The translations under genes were made by a program, and so were the position numbers. This document shows, in pieces, positions 10,652 to 20,375 of a DNA stretch of 64,000 nucleotides; positions within the stretch are counted from its first letter, which is position 1; the number at the start of each line of letters is the position of its first letter. A model generated the notes under the pieces. That model was not told the DNA's origin. It worked only from the letters and a program-made list of their open reading frames with translations, and did no database searches. Source of the stretch: Chitinophagales bacterium (GTDB lineage: Bacteria; Bacteroidota; Bacteroidia; Chitinophagales; Chitinophagaceae). The stretch spans positions 62,001 through 126,000 of the forward strand of contig JAJPKJ010000045.1 in assembly GCA_021323755.1 (NCBI GenBank), read 5' to 3'.

Positions 10652-11812
10652 ATGCAATTAATAGAAGTTATTGATAATAAAACCGCAAAGGATTTTTTAC
10701 GCGTAAATGTTGCGCTAAACAGCATTGATCCAAATTACATTCGCCCATTGGATAAGGACGTCAATGATGTCTTTGATGAAACCAAGAACAAAGCATTTCG
10801 TTTCGGGGAATGCAAAAGATGGATACTGATCAATGATGAAGGAAAGTTTATTGGAAGGATCGCCGCCTTTGTAAATAAAAAATATAAGAACAAAAACGAT
10901 GATTGTCCGGTTGGCGGCGTTGGTTTTTTTGATTGTATCAATAATCAGCAGGCTGCCGATATGCTTTTTGACGTTTCCAAACATTGGTTAATACAAAAAG
11001 GAATGGAAGCAATGGACGGCCCGATCAATTTTGGTGAACGGGATCGTTGGTGGGGTTTGGTAGTGCAGGGTTTTCAACCGCCATTATACTGCATGAATTA
11101 TAATCCGCCTTATTATAAGGATCTTTTTGAACACTATGGTTTTAAAAATTTTTTTAACCAGGTCTGTTTCGGATTAAGGGTTTCCGACAGGGTCCAGCAA
11201 AAGTTTTATGACAGGCATGACGCGTGCGCAGCAGATCCGAATTTTTCTGCCAGACACATTAGAAAAGATCAGTTACAGAAATTTGCAAAGGATTTCACCA
11301 TCGTTTACAACAAATCATTTGCCGGTCATGGTGGAATGAAAGAAATGGCGGAGCCTGTCGTTCAGAAGATGTTCCAATCCATGAAACCGGTGATGGATGA
11401 AAAAATAAGTTGGTTCGTGTATTATAAAGATGAGCCTATTGCCATGTGGCTCAATTTGCCGGACCTGAATCAATGGTTCAAATCCCTTGATGGAAAATTC
11501 AGTCTTTATCATAAACTGAAATTTCTATGGTTGAAGAGAACAAAAAAATGTAACAAATTTGTTGGATTGGCATTTGGACTTGTTCCGGAATGGCAGGGCA
11601 AAGGCGTGGATAGTTATATGATCATGGAAGGCGCAAAAGTCATCCAGGACGAAAATCTGTACGAAAATTATGAAATGCAATGGATTGGCGAATTCAATCC
11701 AAAAATGATAAATATCGCAGAAAATCTTCCCACGAACCGCAGCCGCATATTAACTACCTATCGCTATTTATTTGACAGGACAAAAGAATTTAAACGCCAT
11801 CCCATTTTATAA
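10652..11812 (+). CDS. GNAT-like conserved protein
   Basis: A 386-residue soluble protein. The N-terminal third (RWILINDEGKFIGRIAAFVN) and the later stretch LAFGLVPEWQGKGVDSYMI look like the beta-strand and acetyl-CoA binding regions of GNAT N-acyltransferases; QGKGVD resembles the R/Q-x-x-G-x-G/A loop. The middle carries conserved aromatic sequence (RWWGLVVQGFQPPLYCMNYNPPYY). Proteins of this shape are widespread and uncharacterised in Bacteroidota, so the substrate is unknown. It is divergent from atpD and upstream of dnaX, with a dispersed intergenic repeat between it and dnaX. Confidence 0.7.
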   Translation: MQLIEVIDNKTAKDFLRVNVALNSIDPNYIRPLDKDVNDVFDETKNKAFRFGECKRWILINDEGKFIGRIAAFVNKKYKNKNDDCPVGGVGFFDCINNQQAADMLFDVSKHWLIQKGMEAMDGPINFGERDRWWGLVVQGFQPPLYCMNYNPPYYKDLFEHYGFKNFFNQVCFGLRVSDRVQQKFYDRHDACAADPNFSARHIRKDQLQKFAKDFTIVYNKSFAGHGGMKEMAEPVVQKMFQSMKPVMDEKISWFVYYKDEPIAMWLNLPDLNQWFKSLDGKFSLYHKLKFLWLKRTKKCNKFVGLAFGLVPEWQGKGVDSYMIMEGAKVIQDENLYENYEMQWIGEFNPKMINIAENLPTNRSRILTTYRYLFDRTKEFKRHPIL

Positions 11813-11824
11813 TTCAGGAAATAG

Positions 11825-11842
11825 GATTTTAGATTTACGATT
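11825..11842 (-). repeat. Dispersed intergenic repeat, inverted copy
   Basis: GATTTTAGATTTACGATT is close to the reverse complement of the repeat at 11911-11928 (both contain ATCTAAAATC/CGTAAATC blocks in swapped order), so the two could pair in the RNA between the GNAT-like gene and dnaX. A third related copy lies before ubiE. Confidence 0.5.
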
Positions 11843-11910
11843 CTTTTTGAGCGCATTTGCATCCTAAATAAATGGGTGAATAAATAGTAATGAAGAAATT
11901 GCAGCTCGTA

Positions 11911-11928
11911 GATCTAAAATCGTAAATC
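11911..11928 (+). repeat. Dispersed intergenic repeat before dnaX
   Basis: GATCTAAAATCGTAAATC lies 21 bp before the chosen dnaX ATG. The same 18-mer with one substitution occurs at 27008-27025, 18 bp before the ubiE ATG. It may be a small dispersed repeat or a shared leader/promoter element. Confidence 0.55.
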
Positions 11929-11949
11929 AGCATGTATCTTGCAAATGAT

Positions 11950-13743
11950 ATGGATAGATTCATTGTTTCGGCAAGAAAATACAGACCACAGCATTTTTCT
12001 TCTGTCGTTGGACAATCGCACATTACGACTACACTAAAAAATGCCATTAAAAACAATCAGCTTGCACATGCATTTTTATTTTGTGGTCCACGCGGCGTTG
12101 GGAAAACAACCTGCGCGCGCATTCTGGCCAAAACCATCAATTGCGAAAATCCCACGGCCGATGGTGAAGCCTGTGATCAATGTAATTCCTGCATTTCTTT
12201 TAATGAAGGAACTTCTTTGAATATTCACGAGCTGGATGCCGCGTCCAATAATTCCGTTGATGATATCAGAACATTGGTTGAGCAAGTTCGTTTCGCACCA
12301 CAAGCTGGCAAATACAAAGTCTACATCATTGATGAAGTGCACATGCTCAGTTCATCCGCATTCAACGCATTCTTAAAAACCCTTGAAGAGCCGCCGCCTT
12401 ATGCCATCTTTATTTTGGCGACAACAGAAAAACACAAAATCCTTCCAACCATATTGAGTCGTTGCCAGATTTTTGATTTCAAGCGCATTACTATTCACGA
12501 TACCATCGAGCATTTACAGGAAATTTGTCAAAAGGAAAATATAGAAGCGCAAAAAGAAGCGCTGCAGATCATTGCACAAAAAAGCGAAGGCTGCATGCGC
12601 GACGCCTTAAGCATTCTTGACAAAATTGTAAGTTTTACCAATGGCGAATTAACTTATCAAAACACACTCGAACATCTTAATATTCTTGATGCGGATTATT
12701 ATTTTAAATTAATCGAAGCCATGCTGGGTCAACATCTTGCTGATGCTATGCTTTTGTATGACGACATCAACAGAAAAGGCTTTGAAGGAGATTTGGTATT
12801 GAATGGCTTCAGTGAATTTATTAGGAACCTGCTCATTTGCAAAGATGAAAAAGTGGCAAGATTATTAGAAGTGGTAGAAAGTTTTCGCGATAAATACATC
12901 AGCACCGCAAATAAGATTGAAACTGCCTTTCTCATCAGCGCGCTGAATATTTTGAGCGAATCAGAAATAAATTATAAAGCGGCGCGTAACAAAAGATTGC
13001 ATGTCGAACTTGCCATTATCAAATTGTGTTACCTCCAACAAGCGCTTGAATTGACCAACGGAGATTTTGCCGGTAAAAAAAAAGTAATTGAATCTTTAAA
13101 ACCCGTTGCCTTCAGAAATATTGCACCCGTTGAGATCAGTAAAAACAAGGCTGAACCCCCTGGCAACAAATCAAAGACCGCCACGAACGGAAATGCAAAA
13201 CTCCTGGTCGAAACTTCATTTTTAAAAGATGAAAATATTTTAGCAGCACAACCTCTTGCAGCCAATCATGCAAATACCCTTACCAGCGCACCGACTGTTG
13301 GCGCATTATCAAAAATCCGTGAACAGTTCGCCAACCGCCGCCAAAGCATCGTTGAAGATCAAGCAAAACTGCTGGAAGAAAAAATCCTTGTTGATCTGTG
13401 GAAACAGTACACAGAAAAACTCAGGCAAAATAAAAACTCGGCAACACAAAGTTTTGAGCGCGCTACATTATTGATCACCGCGTCGAACATCTTTGAAGTC
13501 GCTGCCAATAATAATCTTGAACAAAAATTTATTGAACAGGAAAAACGGAATGTTACCGAATTTCTACAAAAAGAATTCAATAATAAAAAACTCACTTTCT
13601 CTGTCATTATCCGCGAAAGCACCGATGTGATAGAAACTGATCAAAAAATGTTCAGCAAAAGAGAACAATATCAAAAAATCATTGAACAATATCCTTTGGT
13701 GAAAGAATTAAAAGATCGTTTAAAACTGGAATTGGATTATTGA
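11950..13743 (+). CDS. dnaX: DNA polymerase III subunit gamma/tau
   Basis: The clamp-loader ATPase of the replisome. I prefer the ATG at 11950 (MDRFIVSARKYRPQHF), seven codons into the listed ORF, because family similarity starts there; this gives 597 residues. Walker A is CGPRGVGKTTCARILAK. A four-cysteine zinc module follows (CENP...CDQCNSC). Walker B is VYIIDEVHMLS, and the SRC arginine-finger motif is in ILSRCQIFDFK. Domain III and a variable tau-like C-terminus (from about residue 370) follow. I saw no evident slippery A-run followed by a hairpin, so no frameshift product is proposed. Confidence 0.96.
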   Translation: MDRFIVSARKYRPQHFSSVVGQSHITTTLKNAIKNNQLAHAFLFCGPRGVGKTTCARILAKTINCENPTADGEACDQCNSCISFNEGTSLNIHELDAASNNSVDDIRTLVEQVRFAPQAGKYKVYIIDEVHMLSSSAFNAFLKTLEEPPPYAIFILATTEKHKILPTILSRCQIFDFKRITIHDTIEHLQEICQKENIEAQKEALQIIAQKSEGCMRDALSILDKIVSFTNGELTYQNTLEHLNILDADYYFKLIEAMLGQHLADAMLLYDDINRKGFEGDLVLNGFSEFIRNLLICKDEKVARLLEVVESFRDKYISTANKIETAFLISALNILSESEINYKAARNKRLHVELAIIKLCYLQQALELTNGDFAGKKKVIESLKPVAFRNIAPVEISKNKAEPPGNKSKTATNGNAKLLVETSFLKDENILAAQPLAANHANTLTSAPTVGALSKIREQFANRRQSIVEDQAKLLEEKILVDLWKQYTEKLRQNKNSATQSFERATLLITASNIFEVAANNNLEQKFIEQEKRNVTEFLQKEFNNKKLTFSVIIRESTDVIETDQKMFSKREQYQKIIEQYPLVKELKDRLKLELDY

Positions 13744-13815
13744 GAAAGTTAAATTCTTCCCGCCGATTTTGATATGTTTATAAATGATTGGAAATTTGCG
13801 GTTCTGTAAAACACC

Positions 13816-16800
13816 ATGTCGGGCAATTCTACATACCAGGTTTTTCAAACAAGCTCAACAGGCAGATGGCAGCGTTTCAAATGGGCAGGACGTTTTCTTC
13901 TTTTCCTGCTGTTACTGGGAATTGCAGTTATTATCATTACATTATCGCAGACACATATTCCCGATCTTCCCAAATTTGTAAATGCACAGGAAAAGCAAGT
14001 GTTGCTCGATACCAACAGCAGTTGGCTCACCAAAAAAAGTAAAATCCTTAAACAATACGATGGCTTTAGAAAATATATAAATGAAAAAGAAGCCTACAAA
14101 GCCGGTAACTATCCAATTCCAAAACGATTTAGAAAAAAGAACGGGATCATAGTACAGGCAGATTCCAGTTTTTATTCCTTCAAAAAATTTACGACAGGAA
14201 TACGCGCCGCATTTTATGTAAACTGGAATCCATTATCCTATTCTTCGCTGGAACAAAACATCTCGCATTTGAACATGGTAATTCCGGAATGGCTTTTTAT
14301 TGATCCCAATGAAGATACATTGGTTACTAAAATTGATAGAAAAGCGTTAGACCTGATGAATAAATCGGGCGTAAAAACCCTTCCGCTTCTCACCAATAAT
14401 GATAATGGAATTTTTCGCGGAGATGTGCTGCACAAAATATTTTCTGATCGCAAAAAGAAAGAGCGCTTAATAAATGACATTATTAATGTCTTAAGAAAAG
14501 ATAGTCTGGATGGAATCAATATTGATTTTGAAGAATTGAAAGAATCAAAAAATGAGACCCTGGTCCTGTTTCAAAAAGAATTGTATCAAAGATTACATGC
14601 CAATGGATTTTTAGTTACCCAAGATGTTGAGCCTTTTAATGATGATTATAATCTGACCGAGCTTTCCAGATATAATGATTATATCTGTTTGATGGCCTAT
14701 GATCAATCTTCAGAAAGCACGGACCCCGGTCCGATCTGTCATCAAAAATGGATTGAAGCTGCGGTAGACCAGGCTGCACAAAAAATCCCCCCGCAAAAAA
14801 TGATATTGGCTCTTGCCGCCTTTGGATACGATTGGAAGTTGAATGATAAAGAAAAACCGGTTTCTGCAAATCCCGTCACTTACCAGGAAGCTTTAACGCT
14901 GGCCAGAAGTTACCAGGGCGAAATTGATTTTGACAATAATTCCTACAATTTGCATTTTAGTTATGGAGATGATCGCGGCGAAGATCACGAAGTTCATTTT
15001 ACCGATGCAGCCACTGCATTTAATTCATTGCGCTTTGCTGTTGAATACGGATTAAGCGGCGTATCCCTGTGGAGGCTTGGCTCCGAGGATTCACGCATCT
15101 GGGATTTCTATGACCACGACATGGGCAAAGACAGTCTTCAAAAACATTTCGACTTCTCCACTTTCGATAATGTGAAAACATTGATCACCAATGAAACGGT
15201 TTCTTATTCCGGCCAAGGAGAAGTATTGGATATTCTGGGCGGTCCATCAAGCGGAAAAATAACTCCTGAAATTGATTCCAGCGAATTGTTGATCAGTGAA
15301 GAAAGATATGATAGTCTTCCCTCAAAATGGATAGCCAGAAAATATGGCACCCGCGATAAAAAGAAATTGGTACTGACTTTTGATGATGGACCGGATCCAA
15401 AATATACTCCGCAAATATTAGATATCCTCAGCCGCGAAAAAGTTCCGGCAGCATTTTTTCTTGTAGGCATTAATGCAGAAAATAATATTCCGATAGTAAA
15501 AAGAATTTATCGCGAGGGGCATGAAATAGGCAATCATACATTTACGCATCCAAACATTGCAAAGGTCAGCACCAAGAGAGCAAAACTTGAAATTGAAGCA
15601 ACGCGATTATTGCTGGAATGTATCACCGGTCATTCAACGGTCATGTTTCGCGCGCCATTCAATGCCGATTTCGAGCCACAGAAATACGAAGAGTTGGTTC
15701 CGGTTGCCATTGCACGCCAACTCAATTATTTGGATATCGGCGAATCCATCGATCCGCTTGACTGGGAACCTGGAACCTCCGCCGATTCTATCGTCGCCAG
15801 GGTTATTCGCCACAAGCAGGAGATGACGAACCAGGATCTCAGCGGTAATATTATTCTTCTGCATGATGCTGGCGGCGAAAGCAGGGCTGCCACCGTTGAA
15901 GCTCTGCCCCAGATCATTCATTATTTCAAGCAACGTGGTTATACATTCACAACCGTTGCCGACCTGCTGGGAAAGAAAAAAGATGACCTGATGCCCCCTG
16001 TCTCAAAAGGAAGCGGTTATGTGCTTTTACAGATAAACTATTATCTCGCCGAGTTTGGTTATTGGGGGGGAAATATTTTATCTTCTTTATTTATCGTATT
16101 TATTATTCTTTCTGTATCTCGCATTATCTTTTTAGGTTTTATCGCAACCTATCAATATTTATGGGAAAGAAAACTTGCCTTACAACCTTTCTGGCTTGCC
16201 AATATTAGACAGGCCCCGCTGGTCAGTGTAATTGTTCCGGCATATAATGAAGAAGTGAACGCAGTAAGTTCACTCAATAATCTCTTACAAACTGATTATC
16301 CCAATTTTGAAATAATCTTTATTGATGATGGCAGCAAGGATAATACATTCAATAAAGTGAGCAGTGCTTTTGCCAACAATGCAAAAGTGAAAGTCTTGAC
16401 CAAACCCAATGGCGGAAAGGCTTCTGCATTGAATTATGGTATCATGCGATCCAGCGCAGATTATGTTATTTGCATTGATGCCGATACAAAACTCTTACCC
16501 AATGCTGTTTCAAAATTAATGATGCATTTTTATCCGACGCCCGAAGGGCGCGCGGAAATCGGCGCTGTGGCAGGTAACGTAAAAGTGGGTAACCAGGTTA
16601 ATTTACTCACTAAGTGGCAGGCGATTGAATACGTAAGCAGTCAAAATTTTGACCGAAAAGCTTTTGCTTACCTGAATGCAATAACTGTTGTGCCCGGTGC
16701 GATCGGCGCCTTCAGAAAACAAGCCCTTGAAGACGCCGGCGGATTTACAACAGACACGTTAGCTGAAGATTGCGATCTCACCATTCGCATTTTGCGTTGT

Positions 16801-17313
16801 GGCTATAGCGTGGAGAACGAAGCAAAGGCGATCGCCATGACCGAATCTCCAGAAACTTTAAAAATGTTCTTTAAACAACGTTTTCGCTGGAGTTATGGTG
16901 TAATGCAGACCTTCTGGAAAAACCGGGATGTGTTATTCAACTGGAAATACAAAGCGCTTGGCTGGGCTGCCTTTCCGAACATACTGATCTTTCAATATAT
17001 CATTCCATCCATTATCCCACTGGCAGACCTGTTCATGTTTATCGGCCTATGGACAGGCAACACAGAAAAGATCCTGGCATATTATCTTGTGTTCATGTTG
17101 GTGGATGCTGCCGTAGCCTTTCTCGCATTTAGTTTTGAAAAGGAAAATAAATGGAAATTATTATGGCTTATTCCGCAAAGATTGGTTTGGCGATGGTTAA
17201 TGTGGTTTGTGCTGTTCAAAGCGATACGACGCGCATTTAAAGGTGAGTTACAACATTGGGGGGTTTTGAAAAGAACCGGTAATGTAAAAGATATCACTCC
17301 GGTAAGAGCCTGA
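13816..17313 (+). CDS. Trifunctional GH18-like hydrolase / CE4 polysaccharide deacetylase / GT2 glycosyltransferase
   Basis: One 1165-residue membrane protein joins three carbohydrate-active domains. A membrane helix (about 24-45) precedes a GH18-like domain (about 110-430) with the motif DGINIDFEE, the YaaH-type form of the GH18 signature that keeps the catalytic glutamate. A NodB/CE4 deacetylase domain (about 515-720) shows LTFDDGPDP, HTFTH and RAPFN. After another membrane segment (about 750-780) comes a GT2 domain (about 800-1050) with IVPAYNEE, DADTK, AEDCDL and QRFRW (QxxRW, a processive synthase mark), then further membrane helices. By analogy with PgaC (GT2) and PgaB (deacetylase plus hydrolase), it probably makes, trims and deacetylates a beta-linked GlcNAc-type glycan; the product is inferred. 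The catalytic domains flank the membrane, as export would need. Confidence 0.9.
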   Translation: MSGNSTYQVFQTSSTGRWQRFKWAGRFLLFLLLLGIAVIIITLSQTHIPDLPKFVNAQEKQVLLDTNSSWLTKKSKILKQYDGFRKYINEKEAYKAGNYPIPKRFRKKNGIIVQADSSFYSFKKFTTGIRAAFYVNWNPLSYSSLEQNISHLNMVIPEWLFIDPNEDTLVTKIDRKALDLMNKSGVKTLPLLTNNDNGIFRGDVLHKIFSDRKKKERLINDIINVLRKDSLDGINIDFEELKESKNETLVLFQKELYQRLHANGFLVTQDVEPFNDDYNLTELSRYNDYICLMAYDQSSESTDPGPICHQKWIEAAVDQAAQKIPPQKMILALAAFGYDWKLNDKEKPVSANPVTYQEALTLARSYQGEIDFDNNSYNLHFSYGDDRGEDHEVHFTDAATAFNSLRFAVEYGLSGVSLWRLGSEDSRIWDFYDHDMGKDSLQKHFDFSTFDNVKTLITNETVSYSGQGEVLDILGGPSSGKITPEIDSSELLISEERYDSLPSKWIARKYGTRDKKKLVLTFDDGPDPKYTPQILDILSREKVPAAFFLVGINAENNIPIVKRIYREGHEIGNHTFTHPNIAKVSTKRAKLEIEATRLLLECITGHSTVMFRAPFNADFEPQKYEELVPVAIARQLNYLDIGESIDPLDWEPGTSADSIVARVIRHKQEMTNQDLSGNIILLHDAGGESRAATVEALPQIIHYFKQRGYTFTTVADLLGKKKDDLMPPVSKGSGYVLLQINYYLAEFGYWGGNILSSLFIVFIILSVSRIIFLGFIATYQYLWERKLALQPFWLANIRQAPLVSVIVPAYNEEVNAVSSLNNLLQTDYPNFEIIFIDDGSKDNTFNKVSSAFANNAKVKVLTKPNGGKASALNYGIMRSSADYVICIDADTKLLPNAVSKLMMHFYPTPEGRAEIGAVAGNVKVGNQVNLLTKWQAIEYVSSQNFDRKAFAYLNAITVVPGAIGAFRKQALEDAGGFTTDTLAEDCDLTIRILRCGYSVENEAKAIAMTESPETLKMFFKQRFRWSYGVMQTFWKNRDVLFNWKYKALGWAAFPNILIFQYIIPSIIPLADLFMFIGLWTGNTEKILAYYLVFMLVDAAVAFLAFSFEKENKWKLLWLIPQRLVWRWLMWFVLFKAIRRAFKGELQHWGVLKRTGNVKDITPVRA

Positions 17314-17435
17314 TTGATGGAGAATAGATCATTATCGTTTCAGGATTTCCTTTGCTGTTTTATTCTTGGGACTTCCAACAACAGACTTCCGACTTTTTTA
17401 CTAATTTCGGGCTTCGTTAAAAAATAAATTACATT

Positions 17436-19109
17436 ATGGCTGAAGTTATTTTGATGCCGCGATTAAGTGATACCATGACTGAAGGTGTAATTGCCGACTG
17501 GCATAAAAAAGTTGGCGATCCGGTAAAAAAAGGCGACCTGCTTGCTGATGTGGAAACAGATAAGGCTACAATGGAATTGGAGAGTTATAAAGATGGGACC
17601 CTCTTGCATCTTGGTGCCAGCAAAGGCGCTAAACTTCAGGTGAATGATCTGCTTGCCATTATTGGCAAACCTGGCGAAGATATTTCATCCTTAATAAAAG
17701 GAAATGCCGGCGGAGCTGCCGCAGCACAAAATGCGCAACCTGCAAAGACAGAAACAAAAAAAGCTGCAGATGCGCCGCCACAGCCAAAACCAACAGCCGC
17801 TCCTTCCGTTGATATTTCAAAAATGGAAGAAGTGATATTAATGCCCAGGTTAAGTGATACCATGACTGAAGGGGTGATCGCAGATTGGCATAAGAAAGTT
17901 GGCGATGATGTAAAGAAAGGGGAAGTACTGGCTGATATCGAAACTGATAAGGCAACAATGGAATTGGAAAGTTATAAGACCGGAAAATTATTATACGTCG
18001 GCGCAAATAAGGGAGATAAAATTGCGGTTAATGATCTGCTGGCAATAATCGGCGATGAAAAAAAAGTAGATGTGAAGAAAATTGTCGAAGCGTCGAAAAA
18101 TAAAATCGGGGCTCCCCCTACCGCAGAACAAGCGCCTGAACAAAAAGCGACGGCAACAACTCCAGCTGCTGATACCCAGCAACAGTCAACCCTTTCGGTA
18201 AACGGTGATGGAAGAATTAAAGCATCACCACTTGCAAAAAAATTAGCCGAAGAGAAAGGAATTGATATTTCTCAGGTTGCTGGTAGCGGCGATGGCGGAA
18301 GAATTATTAAAAGTGATATCGATAATTATAAGGCTTCGGAAGCCGGAACTCAGCAACCAACGGCAAAAACAACCGGAGGTGGCGGTGAAATCCCCAGAGG
18401 GATTGTTTCTTCTGCTCCCGCAGGCCAGGTAAGTTTCGATGAAGTTCCCGTCTCGCAGATGCGCAAAGTAATTGCCAAACGTTTGGCAGAAAGCAAATTC
18501 ACTGCGCCCCATTTTTATCTGACGATGAGCATTGATATGGATAAAGCTGTCGAAGGACGGGCAAAGCTGAATGAAGTTGCCCCCGTAAAAATTTCTTTCA
18601 ATGATATCGTACTCAAGGCAGTCGCCGTCGCATTAAAACAACATCCTGCCGTTAACAGCAGTTGGCTGGGGGATAAAATAAGAATCAATCATCACATAAA
18701 TATTGGCGTTGCCGTTGCCGTTGAAGACGGATTACTGGTTCCTGTTGTTCGCTTTGCGGACACCAAATCACTTTCTCAAATTGCTGTTGAAGTAAAAGAT
18801 TTTGCACAAAGAGCAAAAAATAAAAAATTACAACCTGCCGACTGGGAAGGAAGCACTTTCACCATTTCGAATTTAGGAATGTTTGGCATTGATGAATTCA
18901 CCGCGATCATTAATCCACCCGATGCCTGCATATTGGCAGTGAGCGCCATCCAACAAATTCCGGTAGTGAAAAATGGCACAGTTGTTCCGGGCAATGTAAT
19001 GAAAGTTACATTAAGCTGTGATCATCGCGTTGTTGACGGAGCAACCGGCTCTGCATTTTTGCAAACACTCAAAAGCTTATTGGAAGAGCCTTTGCGCATG
19101 TTGGTGTGA
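17436..19109 (+). CDS. pdhC: Pyruvate dehydrogenase complex dihydrolipoyllysine acetyltransferase (E2)
   Basis: A 557-residue E2 core subunit. Two N-terminal lipoyl domains each carry ETDKATMELE with the lipoylated lysine (about residues 45 and 175), joined by Ala/Pro-rich linkers. A peripheral subunit-binding domain follows (ASPLAKKLAEEKGIDISQVAGSG). The C-terminal catalytic domain has MRKVIAKRLAESK, TFTISNLGMFG and the active-site DHRVVDG. The enzyme passes acetyl groups from E1-bound thiamine diphosphate to CoA. E1 and E3 genes are not adjacent. The two lipoyl domains are nearly identical at DNA level over their cores, suggesting recent duplication or gene conversion. Confidence 0.95.
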   Translation: MAEVILMPRLSDTMTEGVIADWHKKVGDPVKKGDLLADVETDKATMELESYKDGTLLHLGASKGAKLQVNDLLAIIGKPGEDISSLIKGNAGGAAAAQNAQPAKTETKKAADAPPQPKPTAAPSVDISKMEEVILMPRLSDTMTEGVIADWHKKVGDDVKKGEVLADIETDKATMELESYKTGKLLYVGANKGDKIAVNDLLAIIGDEKKVDVKKIVEASKNKIGAPPTAEQAPEQKATATTPAADTQQQSTLSVNGDGRIKASPLAKKLAEEKGIDISQVAGSGDGGRIIKSDIDNYKASEAGTQQPTAKTTGGGGEIPRGIVSSAPAGQVSFDEVPVSQMRKVIAKRLAESKFTAPHFYLTMSIDMDKAVEGRAKLNEVAPVKISFNDIVLKAVAVALKQHPAVNSSWLGDKIRINHHINIGVAVAVEDGLLVPVVRFADTKSLSQIAVEVKDFAQRAKNKKLQPADWEGSTFTISNLGMFGIDEFTAIINPPDACILAVSAIQQIPVVKNGTVVPGNVMKVTLSCDHRVVDGATGSAFLQTLKSLLEEPLRMLV

Positions 19110-19146
19110 ATGTCAAGGGTGGTGAATAGGTGATGATAAAATACTG

Positions 19147-19170
19147 ATCCCGCTTGTTGCGGGATTTTTT
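19147..19170 (+). terminator. Intrinsic terminator after pdhC
   Basis: Perfect 7-bp stem ATCCCGC / GCGGGAT around loop TTGTT, followed directly by a run of six T. It lies 37 bp after the pdhC stop codon. Confidence 0.9.
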
Positions 19171-19249
19171 ATTTTTTCAACTAACAGAAACTTTGCAGCA
19201 TCATTTTGTGGAATATTATCACCAGAAAATCTAAAATAAAAGATTTATC

Positions 19250-19951
19250 ATGAAATACTCCATTTTGCTTCTTCCCATTTTATTCCTTGCCTGTCAAACA
19301 AAAGAAAAAAGAGAAATGATAAAAGTATCCGGAGAAGGTAAGATAAGAATGAAACCAAATTTGGTAATATTAACGATTGATGTTTCATTTACCAGACCGA
19401 GGATGGCTGAGGCTGTAAAGATGACTCAGGCAACAGTGGACTCCGTTTTGAATATCCTGAGCCAGTTTAGTAATATCAGTAGTGACATTAAAACAAGCAG
19501 TATTTCTGCAAATAAAGATTATGGCTATGATGGAAGAACGCAGACATTCTTAGGTTATCAGGCCGAACAATCAATTGACTTTGTTCTTAATGATATAAAT
19601 AAATTCACGGACTTAACCGGCAAGCTTCTTGAAACAAAAATAAATAGCATCAGTCAGGTCCAGTTTGGTCACTCGAAATCCGATAGTTTATTCAGGGAAG
19701 CCGATTTGCTTGCCTATGATGATGCGCAGCAATCGGCACTTAAACTTTGCAAAAGAGCGAATATAAAATTAGGGAAACTCGTTTTCCTGAGTAATACGGA
19801 AGAAACAGATAATAATGATCAGGGAATATACAGCTCTGGTGAAAGGATCAATACATATTCCAAAGCTTATGGCGGGCGAGGTTTTAAAATTGCCCCTGAA
19901 GTGATTGAGTTCAGGAGAAATATTATTTCAGAATATGAAATAAATTATTGA
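19250..19951 (+). CDS. SIMPL domain (DUF541) lipoprotein
   Basis: A 233-residue exported protein. The N-terminus is a lipoprotein signal peptide with lipobox LFLAC near residue 15, so it is probably anchored to a membrane facing the periplasm. The mature part is a SIMPL/DUF541 domain: VSGEGKIRMKPNLVILTIDV at the start, TSSISANKDYGYDG and a YQAEQSIDFVL strand. Family members have diverse or unknown roles, some in stress protection. It is flanked by a terminator upstream and a long inverted repeat downstream, so it is probably a single-gene unit. Confidence 0.88.
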   Translation: MKYSILLLPILFLACQTKEKREMIKVSGEGKIRMKPNLVILTIDVSFTRPRMAEAVKMTQATVDSVLNILSQFSNISSDIKTSSISANKDYGYDGRTQTFLGYQAEQSIDFVLNDINKFTDLTGKLLETKINSISQVQFGHSKSDSLFREADLLAYDDAQQSALKLCKRANIKLGKLVFLSNTEETDNNDQGIYSSGERINTYSKAYGGRGFKIAPEVIEFRRNIISEYEINY

Positions 19952-19960
19952 AAAATATAA

Positions 19961-19999
19961 GATCCGTGAAGCTTTTAAAAACTAAAAACTTCACGGATC
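19961..19999. terminator. Long inverted repeat between convergent genes, probable terminator
   Basis: An 11-bp perfect inverted repeat, GATCCGTGAAG and CTTCACGGATC, separated by a 17-base A/T-rich loop that can extend the stem (TTTT/AAAA). It lies between the SIMPL gene and the convergent SnoaL-like gene. There is no strong T-run directly after either arm, so efficiency as a terminator is uncertain. Confidence 0.6.
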
Positions 20000-20012
20000 A
20001 TGGCCGCTAAAC

Positions 20013-20375
20013 TCAAACCGTGTAAAAAAATTGTTCTTTTACAATTTTTCCGTCTTTTACCTCATATACGGCAAGCTCTTCCATTTTTTGACGGCCCATA
20101 CCTTTGAAGGTAGCATCAATGGTGGCAGCAAATGCAAAATGATTGCCAATGATCACCGGTTCAGTGTGGTGCCCACCGTGGATCGCTTCAACCATAGCCA
20201 TGAATTGATGTCCTTTTGCAATAATATTATCCAATCCTTCCACTGTTTGTAAGCCAGGCGAGCCGGGAGGTTCATGGCTCACTGCATTTGTAGCATATAA
20301 TTCACTTTGCGCTTGCTCATATTGCCCTGCATCGGTAAGTTCAAGTAGACGTTTTGCAATTTCCTGTATTGTCAT
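20013..20375 (-). CDS. SnoaL/NTF2-like protein
   Basis: A 120-residue soluble protein with the size and layout of the SnoaL-like NTF2 fold: N-terminal helix (IQEIAKRLLELTDAGQYEQAQSELY), a helix with GLDNIIAKGHQFM, and C-terminal strands with ELAVYEVKDGKIVKEQFFY. These cone-shaped proteins include isomerases, hydrolases and non-catalytic ligand binders. The specific substrate is not deducible. It is convergent with the SIMPL gene and divergent from the UbiA gene. Confidence 0.82.
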   Translation of the reverse strand: MTIQEIAKRLLELTDAGQYEQAQSELYATNAVSHEPPGSPGLQTVEGLDNIIAKGHQFMAMVEAIHGGHHTEPVIIGNHFAFAATIDATFKGMGRQKMEELAVYEVKDGKIVKEQFFYTV

